Positions 1-9,363 of a DNA stretch of 64,000 nucleotides are shown one piece after another. The notes under the pieces were generated by a model. That model was not told the DNA's origin and did no database searches. It saw only the letters and a program-made list of their open reading frames with translations. The number at the start of each line of letters is the position of its first letter. Positions within the stretch are counted from its first letter, which is position 1. Origin of the DNA: Propionispora sp. 2/2-37. GTDB taxonomy: Bacteria > Bacillota > Negativicutes > Propionisporales > Propionisporaceae. Where the stretch lies: assembly GCF_001298735.1 (NCBI RefSeq), contig NZ_CYSP01000011.1, forward strand, positions 62,001-126,000. Direction: 5' to 3'. A program made the translations under genes and the position numbers.

Positions 1-1497
<1,497 letters not shown>

Positions 1498-1518
1498 TCA
1501 ATTTATCACGCTGATAAT

Positions 1519-1546
1519 TTTATACTTGCCACATAACCGGTGTCAA
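1519..1546 (-). promoter_or_regulatory. Putative sigma-A promoter for pyrG
   Basis: On the minus strand a perfect TTGACA (1541-1546) is followed after 16 nt by TATAAA (1519-1524). It sits just after the end of rpoE and about 125 nt upstream of the pyrG start, so pyrG can be transcribed separately from the upstream genes. Confidence 0.55.
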
Positions 1547-1547
1547 G

Positions 1548-1901
1548 TCATTCCGTGTCGATTTCCTCGGTTTGTTCCAAGGAGTCCTGTTGAAATTCTT
1601 CCAGCAACCGGTTACGACGGCGCTGGGAAGCCGACGGTACCGCAGCCTCTTCCCCGGCCGTGGCTTTTCCGGCAGCCCGGGGCGTCCATTCCGCCAGTCC
1701 CCACATGCCCTTGCCCATATGTACAAACCGGCTGTCCATATTGATTTGCGTATGGACGCCGGCAATCGCATAAGCCGATGCCCTGGTGCTGCCTGTTTTT
1801 GATTCCAGCGCTTTCACTATCAGTTCTTTAAAATACATAGGCTGTTTATGTTGCTGTAAAATCGCATGCACCATTTCAATTTCACTATTTTGATTTGTCA
1901 T
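1548..1901 (-). CDS. rpoE: RNA polymerase delta subunit
   Basis: Firmicutes-specific small subunit that binds core RNA polymerase and affects promoter-complex stability and recycling. The 117-residue product has an N-terminal HARE-HTH domain (about residues 8-75; MVHAILQQHKQPMYFKELI and the GMWGLAEW end of the domain). It ends in a short acidic tail rich in E, Q and D. The tail is much shorter than in Bacillus subtilis, where the protein is about 173 residues. The ATG at 1901 has GGGGGAG about 7 nt upstream. Gene order argS-rpoE-pyrG supports the call. The polar tail probably mimics nucleic acid, as in the family. Confidence 0.9.
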   Translation of the reverse strand: MTNQNSEIEMVHAILQQHKQPMYFKELIVKALESKTGSTRASAYAIAGVHTQINMDSRFVHMGKGMWGLAEWTPRAAGKATAGEEAAVPSASQRRRNRLLEEFQQDSLEQTEEIDTE

Positions 1902-1978
1902 TCGTCATCTCCCCCGGCCATCATCAACTGTTCTGAATGTGCTATAATTCACCAGAATATCAGTGAATTCCTCTTTTT

Positions 1979-3649
1979 TTACATTTTTTCCGGTGCATCT
2001 ATTCCTAAGATTCCCAGCGAATGTCGAATGGTGTTCTGCACAGCGGTAACCAGCGCCAGACGGGCTTTTTGCAGATCGCTATCCACCCCGATGATACGGC
2101 ATTGATTATAAAAAGCATGAAACAATCCGGCCAGTTCATGGGCATACCGTGCTATGCGGTGTACCGCCCGTTCTTGGGCTGCATTGGCCACTTCTTCCGG
2201 ATAGTCTCCCAGTTTTTTTATGAGATCAATTTCCACAGTTTCCTGCAGACAGTCCAGCTTCCCTTCCGCCAAACCGTCGACAGCAATCCCGGCTTCTTTA
2301 ACCTGCCGGAAAATGCTGCAAATCCGTGCATGCGCATATTGGATATAATAAACCGGATTCTCGTTGGAACGTGATTTGGCCAGATCAAGATCAAAATCCA
2401 GTTGGCTGTCAATAGACCGCATAACAAAGAAAAACCGTGCCGCATCCCGGCCCACTTCTTCAATCAGTTCCAGCAGGGTTACCCCCTGCCCTGTCCGTTT
2501 GGACATTTTTACCAATTCCCCGTTTTGATACAAGCTGACCATTTGCAAAATCAGAACTTCCAGACAGTCCGGATCATAGCCCAAAGCAGCGATCGCCGCC
2601 CGTACCCGGGGGATATAACCGTGATGATCGGCCCCCCAAATATTAATCAGCGTTTCAAAACCACGCGACAGCTTATCGCGGTGATAGGCTATGTCGGCGG
2701 CCAAATAAGTGGGTACGCTGTTATCGCGGATAACCACACGGTCTTTATCGTCACCGTAAGCGGTCGACCGCAGCCAAAGGGCTCCATCCTGTTCATACAT
2801 ATACCCTTTTTCCTTAAAAATGCGGCATACCTCTTCAATAGCATGGCTGTTATGGAGCGTCCGTTCGCTAAACCATACATCAAACGTTACATTAAAGGAA
2901 GCCAAATCCGCTTTCAGGCCGGCCAGTTTCTCCGTTAAAGCCAATTCCTTAAACACTGCCAGGCGTTTGTCCGGTTCCATGTTCAGATAGCGGTCGCCCT
3001 CGCGGTTAATAATCCGTTGTGCAGTATCAATAATATCCTGTCCGTGATAACCGTCTTCAGGAAATTCCACCGGCCGCCCCAACAATTCCAGATAACGGGC
3101 ATTAACCGATGCTGCCAAATTGTCAATTTGATTGCCGGCATCGTTGATATAAAATTCTTTGCTGACATCATATCCCGCCGCCTGCAGCAGATTGGCAAGA
3201 GCACTGCCGACGACTGCCCCGCGCCCGTGTCCAACATGCAGCGGACCGGTGGGATTGGCGCTGACAAATTCAACCTGAACCTTTTTTCCCTTGCCGGTAT
3301 GGGTATTTCCATAACGGTTCCCCTGTTGCAGTATGTCTTTCAGCATAGCGTACAGCCAATCCGGCCGCAAATAAAAATTAATAAAGCCCGGACCGGCAAT
3401 CACGGCCTTGTCCAGCCATTCACCCTTTACTTTACTTGCAATGGCTTCCGCAATAATCCGTGGATTGGTTTTGACCAGCCGGGCCGTTTGCATAGCAAAA
3501 TTAGTCGCATAATCACCGAATTCTTTCTGCGGCGGCACATCCAGCACAATAGCCGGCAGCCGGTCCATATCAGCAGTAAACAGCCCCTCCTCGACAGCCT
3601 CCTGAACAGCATTTTGAATTGCCTGCTGCAGAACTTTCTTTATATCCAT
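1979..3649 (-). CDS. argS: Arginyl-tRNA synthetase
   Basis: Charges tRNA-Arg in the cytoplasm. The 556-residue class I synthetase shows the arginyl N-terminal domain (about 1-110), the HIGH-type motif HVGH at 138-141 within ANPTGPLHVGHGRG, the KMSK loop as KMSKR at 381-385, and the C-terminal DALR anticodon-binding domain. Length is normal. GGGAGG precedes the ATG. Only 4 nt separate the stop of the upstream DUF1934 gene from this start, so the two are co-transcribed. Confidence 0.97.
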   Translation of the reverse strand: MDIKKVLQQAIQNAVQEAVEEGLFTADMDRLPAIVLDVPPQKEFGDYATNFAMQTARLVKTNPRIIAEAIASKVKGEWLDKAVIAGPGFINFYLRPDWLYAMLKDILQQGNRYGNTHTGKGKKVQVEFVSANPTGPLHVGHGRGAVVGSALANLLQAAGYDVSKEFYINDAGNQIDNLAASVNARYLELLGRPVEFPEDGYHGQDIIDTAQRIINREGDRYLNMEPDKRLAVFKELALTEKLAGLKADLASFNVTFDVWFSERTLHNSHAIEEVCRIFKEKGYMYEQDGALWLRSTAYGDDKDRVVIRDNSVPTYLAADIAYHRDKLSRGFETLINIWGADHHGYIPRVRAAIAALGYDPDCLEVLILQMVSLYQNGELVKMSKRTGQGVTLLELIEEVGRDAARFFFVMRSIDSQLDFDLDLAKSRSNENPVYYIQYAHARICSIFRQVKEAGIAVDGLAEGKLDCLQETVEIDLIKKLGDYPEEVANAAQERAVHRIARYAHELAGLFHAFYNQCRIIGVDSDLQKARLALVTAVQNTIRHSLGILGIDAPEKM

Positions 3650-3653
3650 GGTT

Positions 3654-4091
3654 TTAATCCTCCCGTATCATAATCCCCAGTGTATTGGTACTTTGCCACT
3701 GACCATCCAGCTCCAAATCATATTCAATATATACGGCACCCAGGGTACCGTTTTCTGAAACGGTTATCTCCAAACGGCTGGTCAGCGCAGCCATAGGTAT
3801 GCTGCCAAAGGGTGTAATATACGTGCCGTATGTTTTCTCTCCCAGCCGGAACTCCTGTTTTTGCTCGATTTTCCCCATCCTCAGCAGTACAACATGGCTG
3901 TTATATATTTTTAGGGCGGTGTTCGTGCCCTCCATGCCGGAAATTTCGCTTTCATCATATAAAAGGTAATCCGTGCCGTTTTTGCGGGAATACTTCCCCA
4001 CTGTCACCAGTTCAATCCGCGTCTCTTCGCCCGCCGCATCACGCTGAACGCCGGTGACCGCTATGACCACCTTATTGATTTGTTTCGTCAT
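3654..4091 (-). CDS. DUF1934 (YwiB-like) protein
   Basis: A 145-residue cytoplasmic protein predicted to be all-beta, matching the DUF1934/YwiB family of small beta-barrels found in Firmicutes next to argS. Recognisable parts are the opening VVIAVTGVQRD strand, YLLYDESEISGMEGTNTALKI in the middle and the closing IEYDLELDGQ strand. AGAGG lies 6 nt before the ATG. It is translationally coupled to argS. No biochemical function is established for the family as far as I know; position suggests a housekeeping role. Confidence 0.85.
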   Translation of the reverse strand: MTKQINKVVIAVTGVQRDAAGEETRIELVTVGKYSRKNGTDYLLYDESEISGMEGTNTALKIYNSHVVLLRMGKIEQKQEFRLGEKTYGTYITPFGSIPMAALTSRLEITVSENGTLGAVYIEYDLELDGQWQSTNTLGIMIRED

Positions 4092-4227
4092 GCCCTACCT
4101 CTGTCCCATTTCTGTATGTACGGATCTACACTCTGCTGATAAACATGAATATATTATAGCGCAATCTCAGCGGCTTGCCAATTTTGTTCGCAAAATAAAA
4201 AATACTGTCTCAGCGAGGGGAAGGCTG

Positions 4228-4270
4228 TAAAAAAAAGCCAAAACACCGCAGTTCCCGATGAACTGTGGCG
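4228..4270 (-). terminator. Rho-independent terminator after spoIID
   Basis: On the minus strand a stem of about 9 bp (CCACAGTTC / GAACTGCGG, one G-U pair) with a 5-nt loop is followed by TGTTTTGGC and a run of eight T. It directly follows the SpoIID-like gene and separates it from the DUF1934-argS group. Confidence 0.8.
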
Positions 4271-4288
4271 CTTCAGCTCTGCCCACCC

Positions 4289-5320
4289 TTAGTGCCATAA
4301 TTGCTGGACTTCGGCACCGACATAATAGTATCTGACAATCTCCTTGGCTTTCCAGCCCTGCAGCGCATAGGTATACGCTCCCCACTGACAAAGGCCCACT
4401 CCATTGCCCCAGCCGCTGCCCTGAAAGATAAAATCTTTGCCGTCATACTCCATAGAATGAATCAAGGTGGATTTTAATCTGTCAAACCCCACCTGTTTGC
4501 GAAAATCCGAGCCATACATTTTTTTATCTTTTGCCCCAATCCATAAGATACGTCCGGAGGCTCCCTTTTCCAAGATATGAATGTCCGCCGGATTTCCCTC
4601 ATAACCGATAACGCTGGCCACTTCCTCCGCCGGAATTCTGACCGACCAGGTTTGTTGAGCCAGCGGTGCGTGCCAGAAACAATTATCCTTTATTGGCTGA
4701 AAATACGGAGTGTCAACCGGTATTTCCTCCGGAAAGCTCTCCTCCCTGGTGGCCGCTATTTGACCATTACAGGCACTATAGATGGCATATGGCAAATGTC
4801 CGGCATACATGAGTACCTGCCCCCTGGTGATTCGTACCGCCTGCCGCACCGTATCGTTGACCTTATCCCGCGCATAAGCCTGCAGCTCTTCCTTGCTGGT
4901 ACTGACATCGACGTTATGCAGTTTTTTGATGGTACCTGCTTCCATAGCACTCAGTGTCAACGTACGGGAAGTAATTGCCTGCGCCGCCAATGCCTCCAGC
5001 GGCCAGTCATTATGCATCTCCTGGGCAATGACGCCTTCCAGATAAGTTTCCAGCGGCATGCTTTCCACTATTTTTTTATCGGCCATCCACACCCGAACAA
5101 CCGGTTCCTGCCTATACTTATCGACAGGAAAACGAAAAGTCCCCGGAACAATGACCGACATCATGGTGCGCACCGGCGGAGCAAATTGATGGGCCGTCGG
5201 CGACGGGCGCTCCGCAAGCGGTTTAGCTGCCGGGGGATTCATTTTCCAATACAAGCCGGCCGCTACCGAAACGGCCAGCAAAGCAAAGACTGCCGTATAG
5301 AAATTCTTTTTATTTGTCAT
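4289..5320 (-). CDS. spoIID: SpoIID/LytB-domain sporulation protein
   Basis: Peptidoglycan lytic transglycosylase-type protein acting at the septum or engulfing membrane during sporulation. About 343 residues: short cytoplasmic N-terminus, one membrane segment (about 8-24), then the SpoIID domain. Visible motifs are EMHNDWPLEALAAQAITSR, which contains the family's catalytic Glu region, and the C-terminal GWGNGVGLCQWGAYTYA. I start at the ATG at 5320 because GAGGTGGGGG lies just upstream and the hydrophobic segment follows directly. A GTG at 5404 would give 371 residues, but its only Shine-Dalgarno sequence abuts the codon. Its own terminator follows. It could be a paralogue (LytB/YraD type) rather than the essential SpoIID. 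Confidence 0.85.
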   Translation of the reverse strand: MTNKKNFYTAVFALLAVSVAAGLYWKMNPPAAKPLAERPSPTAHQFAPPVRTMMSVIVPGTFRFPVDKYRQEPVVRVWMADKKIVESMPLETYLEGVIAQEMHNDWPLEALAAQAITSRTLTLSAMEAGTIKKLHNVDVSTSKEELQAYARDKVNDTVRQAVRITRGQVLMYAGHLPYAIYSACNGQIAATREESFPEEIPVDTPYFQPIKDNCFWHAPLAQQTWSVRIPAEEVASVIGYEGNPADIHILEKGASGRILWIGAKDKKMYGSDFRKQVGFDRLKSTLIHSMEYDGKDFIFQGSGWGNGVGLCQWGAYTYALQGWKAKEIVRYYYVGAEVQQLWH

Positions 5321-5533
5321 ATCCCCCACCTCAGGCTTAGTATGATCACCTGTTTCACACTTCATTCGCTTTCCAACCGAACCGGCACAGCTATTCCGCT
5401 TCACTCCTCCGCTGTCATATTTTTGTCATAGTTTTACGCTATTCTATACCCATCAACCGGTCGGCACAGCATCGGTTTGTTATAGCAATCATCAGCCTAA
5501 TTTCTTGGCCAATAATCTGATGCATAGCCGGCC

Positions 5534-5563
5534 GTTTACATATAGTCTTCTACATATGTAAAC
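5534..5563. promoter_or_regulatory. Perfect 10-bp inverted repeat upstream of the OM protein
   Basis: GTTTACATAT (5534-5543) and ATATGTAAAC (5554-5563) form a perfect inverted repeat with a 10-nt spacer. It lies just upstream of a possible -10 (TAGAAT, 5571-5576) and would cover the -35 region. It therefore looks like an operator for the downstream gene. An RNA hairpin is less likely since it would precede the start of transcription. Confidence 0.5.
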
Positions 5564-5595
5564 GCTGTAATAGAATAAACAGGAGGGAAATGTAT

Positions 5596-6135
5596 ATGAA
5601 AAAGAAAATCTGTACTTTTTTAGCCGCCGGTACCATGTTGATGGCTACTTCGGCTTTCGCTGCACCGTTAACTGATTTACAGGAAGGGGAAACCACTTTG
5701 GGTTATACCCATTACAATCTGAGCGGCGGCTGGAGCGATGTAAAAGATGACAGCTTTTATTTAGAAAGCGCGGTGGCACCGAAACTGATTTTAGGCCTTG
5801 AAAATAATAGCGCCTTCCCGGTAAACGGCGAATCTGCCACCGATATCTATGCCCAGTATAAACTTGACCCCAATGTCCGTTTAATTGCCGGCAACCGCAG
5901 CTATGAAGACGGGCCTAATAAATTTTTCTACGGCGTTGGCGCCACAGTAAACATGGCCCCGAAACTGGACGGCTACTTATCGGTTACCAACAGCAGTATT
6001 GCCACTGAATGGCAAACTGGCGTAAACTATAAACTAAACAAGCAAACGGCCCTAACTTTGGGCTACAAATCCTATAAGGAAGACCATGCTTCAACCATTG
6101 ACGGAGTAGGGTTCGGAGCAAACTATACCTTCTAA
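5596..6135 (+). CDS. Small secreted outer-membrane beta-barrel-like protein
   Basis: Product of about 179 residues. A classical signal peptide (MKKKICTFLAAGTMLMATSAFA, cleavage after AFA) is followed by alternating polar/apolar strands such as ETTLGYTHYNLSG, YAQYKLDPNVRLIAGN and TALTLGYKS. The C-terminus is GFGANYTF, and a final Phe is the usual beta-barrel assembly signal. This fits an 8-stranded outer-membrane barrel in a diderm Firmicute. AGGAGG ends at 5586: only 3 nt from the ATG at 5590, but 9 nt from the ATG at 5596, so I prefer the latter. It stands alone between an operator-like repeat and a strong terminator. Exact function unknown. Confidence 0.75.
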   Translation: MKKKICTFLAAGTMLMATSAFAAPLTDLQEGETTLGYTHYNLSGGWSDVKDDSFYLESAVAPKLILGLENNSAFPVNGESATDIYAQYKLDPNVRLIAGNRSYEDGPNKFFYGVGATVNMAPKLDGYLSVTNSSIATEWQTGVNYKLNKQTALTLGYKSYKEDHASTIDGVGFGANYTF

Positions 6136-6153
6136 CATACCAATGATAAAGAA

Positions 6154-6184
6154 GAAGCCGGCGGCAAAAAATGCCGCCGGCTTC
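6154..6184 (+). terminator. Terminator-like hairpin after the OM protein gene
   Basis: Perfect 13-bp GC-rich stem (GAAGCCGGCGGCA / TGCCGCCGGCTTC) with an AAAAA loop, 18 nt after the stop codon. The tail TCTTATCGCTTTT is only moderately T-rich. Confidence 0.7.
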
Positions 6185-6271
6185 TCTTATCGCTTTTGGT
6201 TCCGATTTTTGTTATCCGCCGGTTATTATGGGAATACCTCATTGCTGCCAGCATAATGCTCTTTCCATCTT

Positions 6272-6318
6272 GAGAGGCAGAAGGTCCGACGTCCTTTATT
6301 GGCAGCCTTCTGCCTCTC
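6272..6318. repeat. 13-bp inverted repeat with 21-nt loop
   Basis: GAGAGGCAGAAGG (6272-6284) and CCTTCTGCCTCTC (6306-6318) are perfect complements. No T-run follows on either strand, so it is not a standard terminator. It lies between two convergent genes, 32 nt beyond the stop of the 85-residue gene. It may be a processing or stabilising hairpin, or a repeat element. Confidence 0.5.
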
Positions 6319-6350
6319 TGACTAAAAATAACTGCTAGTAAGCAAGCATA

Positions 6351-6608
6351 CTAACCCAAATGACTATCTAGCACGGCAAACTGCCGGTTGTTATGCAGTC
6401 CGTACCGATCGGCAATACTATACTTTAACTTACGCAAAGAATATTCCAGCTGCAACAGTTCCTGAAAAGAATCAACAAATAGATTCCACTCCTCCGATGT
6501 AAAGTTCTTGCGTGCCGGCTTATTGCTGCTCAATTTGTACATTTGCTGTACGGATTCCTCTGCCTGCCGGATATGCTGTATGGTAGAATACATCCTCTCC
6601 GTTAACAT
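6351..6608 (-). CDS. Small helical protein of unknown function
   Basis: An 85-residue product I do not recognise. It has no signal peptide or membrane segment. It is rich in E, Q, L, R and K with heptad-like spacing (SVQQMYKLSS, FQELLQLEYSLRKLKYSI), so it is probably helical or coiled-coil. Translation is supported by GGGAGG 8 nt before the ATG. It is divergent from the XRE regulator at 6766, with a 157-bp shared control region, so it may be that regulator's target or partner. The codons look like those of neighbouring genes. Confidence 0.6.
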   Translation of the reverse strand: MLTERMYSTIQHIRQAEESVQQMYKLSSNKPARKNFTSEEWNLFVDSFQELLQLEYSLRKLKYSIADRYGLHNNRQFAVLDSHLG

Positions 6609-6688
6609 GTCAAATACCTCCCGCTATTAGTAATACTTTTTCGACTTTTATCTGTATTTTATCAGGTAGTTTTTTACAAGTCAATAAC

Positions 6689-6722
6689 TGATAGTTAACT
6701 AATTTTACTAAAGGTTAACAGG
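6689..6722. promoter_or_regulatory. Candidate operator in the divergent XRE control region
   Basis: Two GTTAAC palindromes (in AGTTAACT and GGTTAACA) lie 15 nt apart in the AT-rich gap between the 85-residue gene and the XRE regulator. Such paired sites suit a dimeric HTH repressor. This is a visual pattern only. Confidence 0.3.
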
Positions 6723-6765
6723 CTTCTCTTTCCGTTGTGTGTAATTTTAAGCAGTAGGTGATAAC

Positions 6766-7140
6766 ATGCAATTTGGCGAAATAATACGAACCGCACGCGA
6801 AAAGAAAGTTCTAAGTCAGGAAGACGCTGCAAAGATGATCGAAAGAAACTACGCTATTCGTATGTCCGCATCCTATTTAAGCATGATCGAAAACGGAGCC
6901 AGAACCAATATTACCGTTAATGTCTTAAAAGCGCTGCTGGATTTTTATAAATTGCCTTTTTCCGCCGCCACCGGCCTGTTAAGCTACCCAACAACCGGAC
7001 AGCACCGGGTTGCAGAAACCGCACCTCCTTACCACTCTCAGCCGCCGATAGACAATAGCCGTCTGGAAAAGTTGCCGGCCGAGGCCAGGCGGATGATTGA
7101 TGAGTTTATTAGTTTCATACTGCTTAAATATGAAAAATAA
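6766..7140 (+). CDS. XRE-family transcriptional regulator
   Basis: A 124-residue DNA-binding protein. The N-terminal lambda-repressor-type HTH spans about residues 5-68 (FGEIIRTAREKKVLSQEDAAKMI, then SASYLSMIENGARTNITVNVLKAL). A linker rich in P, S and Q and a short C-terminal helix follow. No metabolite-binding domain is visible, so it probably responds to a partner protein. AGGTG lies 7 nt before the ATG. It is divergent from the 85-residue gene and ends in a clear terminator. Confidence 0.85.
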   Translation: MQFGEIIRTAREKKVLSQEDAAKMIERNYAIRMSASYLSMIENGARTNITVNVLKALLDFYKLPFSAATGLLSYPTTGQHRVAETAPPYHSQPPIDNSRLEKLPAEARRMIDEFISFILLKYEK

Positions 7141-7206
7141 AACAAACTTCTACATTTTCTTACCTGGGTTTCCATCCGTTTTGGAAAAACAGCTATTGAA
7201 ACGTAA

Positions 7207-7252
7207 AATCTCCTAAGACAAAATGTTCTTGTCTTAGGAGATTTGTTTTTTT
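7207..7252 (+). terminator. Rho-independent terminator after the XRE gene
   Basis: A 14-bp perfect stem (AATCTCCTAAGACA / TGTCTTAGGAGATT) with a 9-nt loop is followed by TGTTTTTTT. It may also stop minus-strand transcripts from the Cys-rich gene. Confidence 0.9.
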
Positions 7253-7299
7253 ACCCAAGAAATCCCACATTATTTCTTCAGTAAAAAAATTTTTCTGCC

Positions 7300-7755
7300 T
7301 CAGGCACCCAGCCCCTGCTTGAGAAGGTTGTAATCCCGTAACACCTTATCGCCAGTCTCCGCGTCAATTTTCGCTATAGCCAGGATGTAGGAAAGCGGGT
7401 TACCCCCAAAATCAATATGCTGTCCTAACAAAGCCACCTCCAGGGAATAGCGCAGAATATTGACCGCACAGTTGTCGTCATGGTTGTCCATACAGTTCTT
7501 ACAGGACAAATTAATCGCCGCCAAAGCCATGATCACATTATCAATATCATAGGTTTTAGTATCCCGTAACGGGGCCATAGTCATTCCGTTAGGAATAGAC
7601 AATGTTTTTTTCGTAGTGGCATATTCCGCAATCAGCTTGGCAAAACCAATCAGGCATTGCCTGCCGGCACAGCTTTCACAGTGGGTAACACTGCAGCAGC
7701 AGTCGGCCACTGCATGTTTAACAAAATGCATATCAATGGGTTCACCTATCTGCAT
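7300..7755 (-). CDS. Cys-rich conserved-looking protein of unknown function
   Basis: Product of about 151 residues that I do not recognise. Two Cys clusters stand out: ADCCCSVTHCESCAGRQC near the N-terminus and CKNCMDNHDDNC in the middle. The rest is alpha-helical and hydrophobic, including FAKLIAEYA, VIMALAAINLS and RYSLEVALLGQHI. It has no signal peptide, so it is presumably cytoplasmic, and the Cys spacing suggests bound Fe-S or zinc. I take the ATG at 7755 because AAGGAG lies 11 nt upstream; a GTG at 7767 overlaps that Shine-Dalgarno sequence. Monocistronic in appearance. Confidence 0.65.
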   Translation of the reverse strand: MQIGEPIDMHFVKHAVADCCCSVTHCESCAGRQCLIGFAKLIAEYATTKKTLSIPNGMTMAPLRDTKTYDIDNVIMALAAINLSCKNCMDNHDDNCAVNILRYSLEVALLGQHIDFGGNPLSYILAIAKIDAETGDKVLRDYNLLKQGLGA

Positions 7756-8035
7756 TGCATCGTTCACTCCTTACTGTTAATTTGATACTCCACAAAATAT
7801 CCAGTTATATTGCTCACCTGGCCGGAACTTCCAGGTTACGGCAGGAAACTCTCCCCTTAGTACCGTTACACTTTTTTAACCCGGTTAAACAAAAAAGCCC
7901 AATGCTAACGCATTGAGCTTCGATGCTTAATTCAATTATATCATAAAAAACTTTTATACCAATAAAAAATTATTGCCTCATCGCTATTCTCACAACATCC
8001 GATCGCAGCAGCTTCGCGGACCATCGGTCACGGGA
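7756..8035. other. 280-bp gap
   Basis: Holds the upstream region of the Cys-rich gene and the terminator of the VOC gene (7891-7920). I see no further gene or RNA. Confidence 0.5.
7891..7920 (-). terminator. Terminator after the VOC/MBL operon
   Basis: On the minus strand AAGCTCAATGC, a GTTA loop and GCATTGGGCTT are followed by TTTTTTG. This is a strong intrinsic terminator downstream of the VOC gene, about 115 nt after its stop. Confidence 0.85.
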
Positions 8036-8398
8036 TCAGCGTTGCGGGAGAATTTCCAGCCAGTATCCGTCCGGATCGGCAATAAAATAGATGCCCATAT
8101 GTTTATTTTCATAGCAAATACAGCCCATCGATTTGTGCAGTTCATAGGCCTGGTCAAAATTATCGGCTGTAAAAGCCAAGTGGAATTCATTGTCCCCTAG
8201 ATGGTAAGGCTCCTTTCTGTTTTTCAACCAGGTAAGTTCCAATTTGTGCGGTGTCCTTCCGTCACCAAGAAAGACCAGTGTAAAGTCCGGATTGTCAATA
8301 CGGCGGGTTTCTTCCAATTGCAGGGCCTGCTTATAAAAATCCAGACTTTTATCCAAATCCAACACATTCAAATTGTTATGTGCAAATACAAAACTCAT
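8036..8398 (-). CDS. VOC/glyoxalase I family protein
   Basis: A 120-residue, single-chain vicinal oxygen chelate protein. Two beta-alpha-beta-beta-beta modules can be seen: FAHNNLNVLDLDKSLDFYKQAL with the first metal-ligand His, and FHLAFTADNFDQAYELHKSMG with the second His region. WLEILPQR carries the terminal Glu ligand. Family members isomerise or cleave small substrates such as methylglyoxal hemithioacetals. GGGAGG precedes the ATG. It follows an MBL-fold hydrolase by 26 nt, so the pair resembles glyoxalase I/II. The true substrate and thiol cofactor are unknown. Confidence 0.85.
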   Translation of the reverse strand: MSFVFAHNNLNVLDLDKSLDFYKQALQLEETRRIDNPDFTLVFLGDGRTPHKLELTWLKNRKEPYHLGDNEFHLAFTADNFDQAYELHKSMGCICYENKHMGIYFIADPDGYWLEILPQR

Positions 8399-8424
8399 GC
8401 TTATTCCTCCCTATACCGTTAAGG

Positions 8425-9159
8425 TTATTCCTTGTTTTGCCGGCCGCTTTGCCACAGGCTTTGCAGGTAGCCCTGAATATCTCCCTGCAAAATCACGCCA
8501 TGGCCGGTACAAAAAAACTCCGGCTCAAAATCAAGCAGCCTGCTTAACCCCTTCATAAAGCGCTCAAACTCTTCGCCGCCCCGGGCAGCCTGCCCGGCCA
8601 CATATTGGCTGGCTCCCCGGCGGCTGACTTCGCTATTGGAAATCAGCCTGCCTTCCGGCAAGGGTTCCCCAAAGAAGCAGAAAAAATCCCCCATATAAAG
8701 AATTTTGCTTTCCCGGTCAAAAAAAACCACGGAACCCGGCGTATGAGTATTGACATGAACAATGTCGATCTCCGGTAAATCAGCCAGCTGCCGCATTCTG
8801 TGTTCTGCCGTTCCGGGAGAAAACGGGGTAAAATTCGCAGCAAGAGCGGGTTCAAGCAAAGCTAAGTCCTTACTATGGATAAATTTCCGGGCTTTGGAAA
8901 ACATTTCACTCCCGGCCGCATGGTCCCAGTGCCCGTGGGTAAGGAGCAAATAGCCCACTGCTGCCGGATCAACTCCGATTTTGACAAGCGCCTCCAGCAT
9001 GATGCTGCGGTATTCCCTGGCACCGGCATCAATAAGAATGACTTTTTCTCCCCGTTTTATCACATAGATATTGGCATAAGACGGCACCCCCCAGGAATGG
9101 GCGTCATCAACAACGACGGCATATGTCCCTTCAGTCAGTTGAGACAGTATGTAGTTCAT
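8425..9159 (-). CDS. MBL-fold metallo-hydrolase
   Basis: About 244 residues with the metallo-beta-lactamase fold. LTHGHWDHAAG carries the HxHxDH zinc motif; NTHTPGSV provides the next His, GDFF the bridging Asp and FCTGHG the last His. The family hydrolyses thioesters, lactones or phosphodiesters. I start at the ATG at 9159 because GGAGGAGG lies 5 nt upstream; the longer reading starts with TTG inside that site. It is followed by the VOC gene, which suggests a glyoxalase-like detoxification pair, but this is inference. Confidence 0.85.
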   Translation of the reverse strand: MNYILSQLTEGTYAVVVDDAHSWGVPSYANIYVIKRGEKVILIDAGAREYRSIMLEALVKIGVDPAAVGYLLLTHGHWDHAAGSEMFSKARKFIHSKDLALLEPALAANFTPFSPGTAEHRMRQLADLPEIDIVHVNTHTPGSVVFFDRESKILYMGDFFCFFGEPLPEGRLISNSEVSRRGASQYVAGQAARGGEEFERFMKGLSRLLDFEPEFFCTGHGVILQGDIQGYLQSLWQSGRQNKE

Positions 9160-9270
9160 CCGGCCCTCCTCCGACAAACCGTATTTTTTAAAAACACTAT
9201 TACTTCATTTATATACCATCCGTTTCGGGTTGTCAATAAACTGTCCAGCACCCCATTCCTCCCAATAAAA

Positions 9271-9336
9271 CATCCCCTGAGTCATTGCAGTGGGTTCCGG
9301 TTTTAAATGGAACCTACTGCAATGACTCAGGGGATG
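9271..9336 (-). terminator. Very long terminator hairpin
   Basis: 28-bp arms (9271-9298 and 9309-9336), with one non-Watson-Crick position and a 10-nt loop. On the minus strand it is followed by TTTTATT. It lies just downstream of the isomerase gene and is unusually long for an intrinsic terminator. Confidence 0.85.
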
Positions 9337-9363
9337 TGGTTATACCTCAGCTATATAAAATGA

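Noticed and set aside
4577-5431. 284-residue plus-strand frame opposite spoIID
   Set aside because: Arg/His-rich antisense shadow of a recognised gene.
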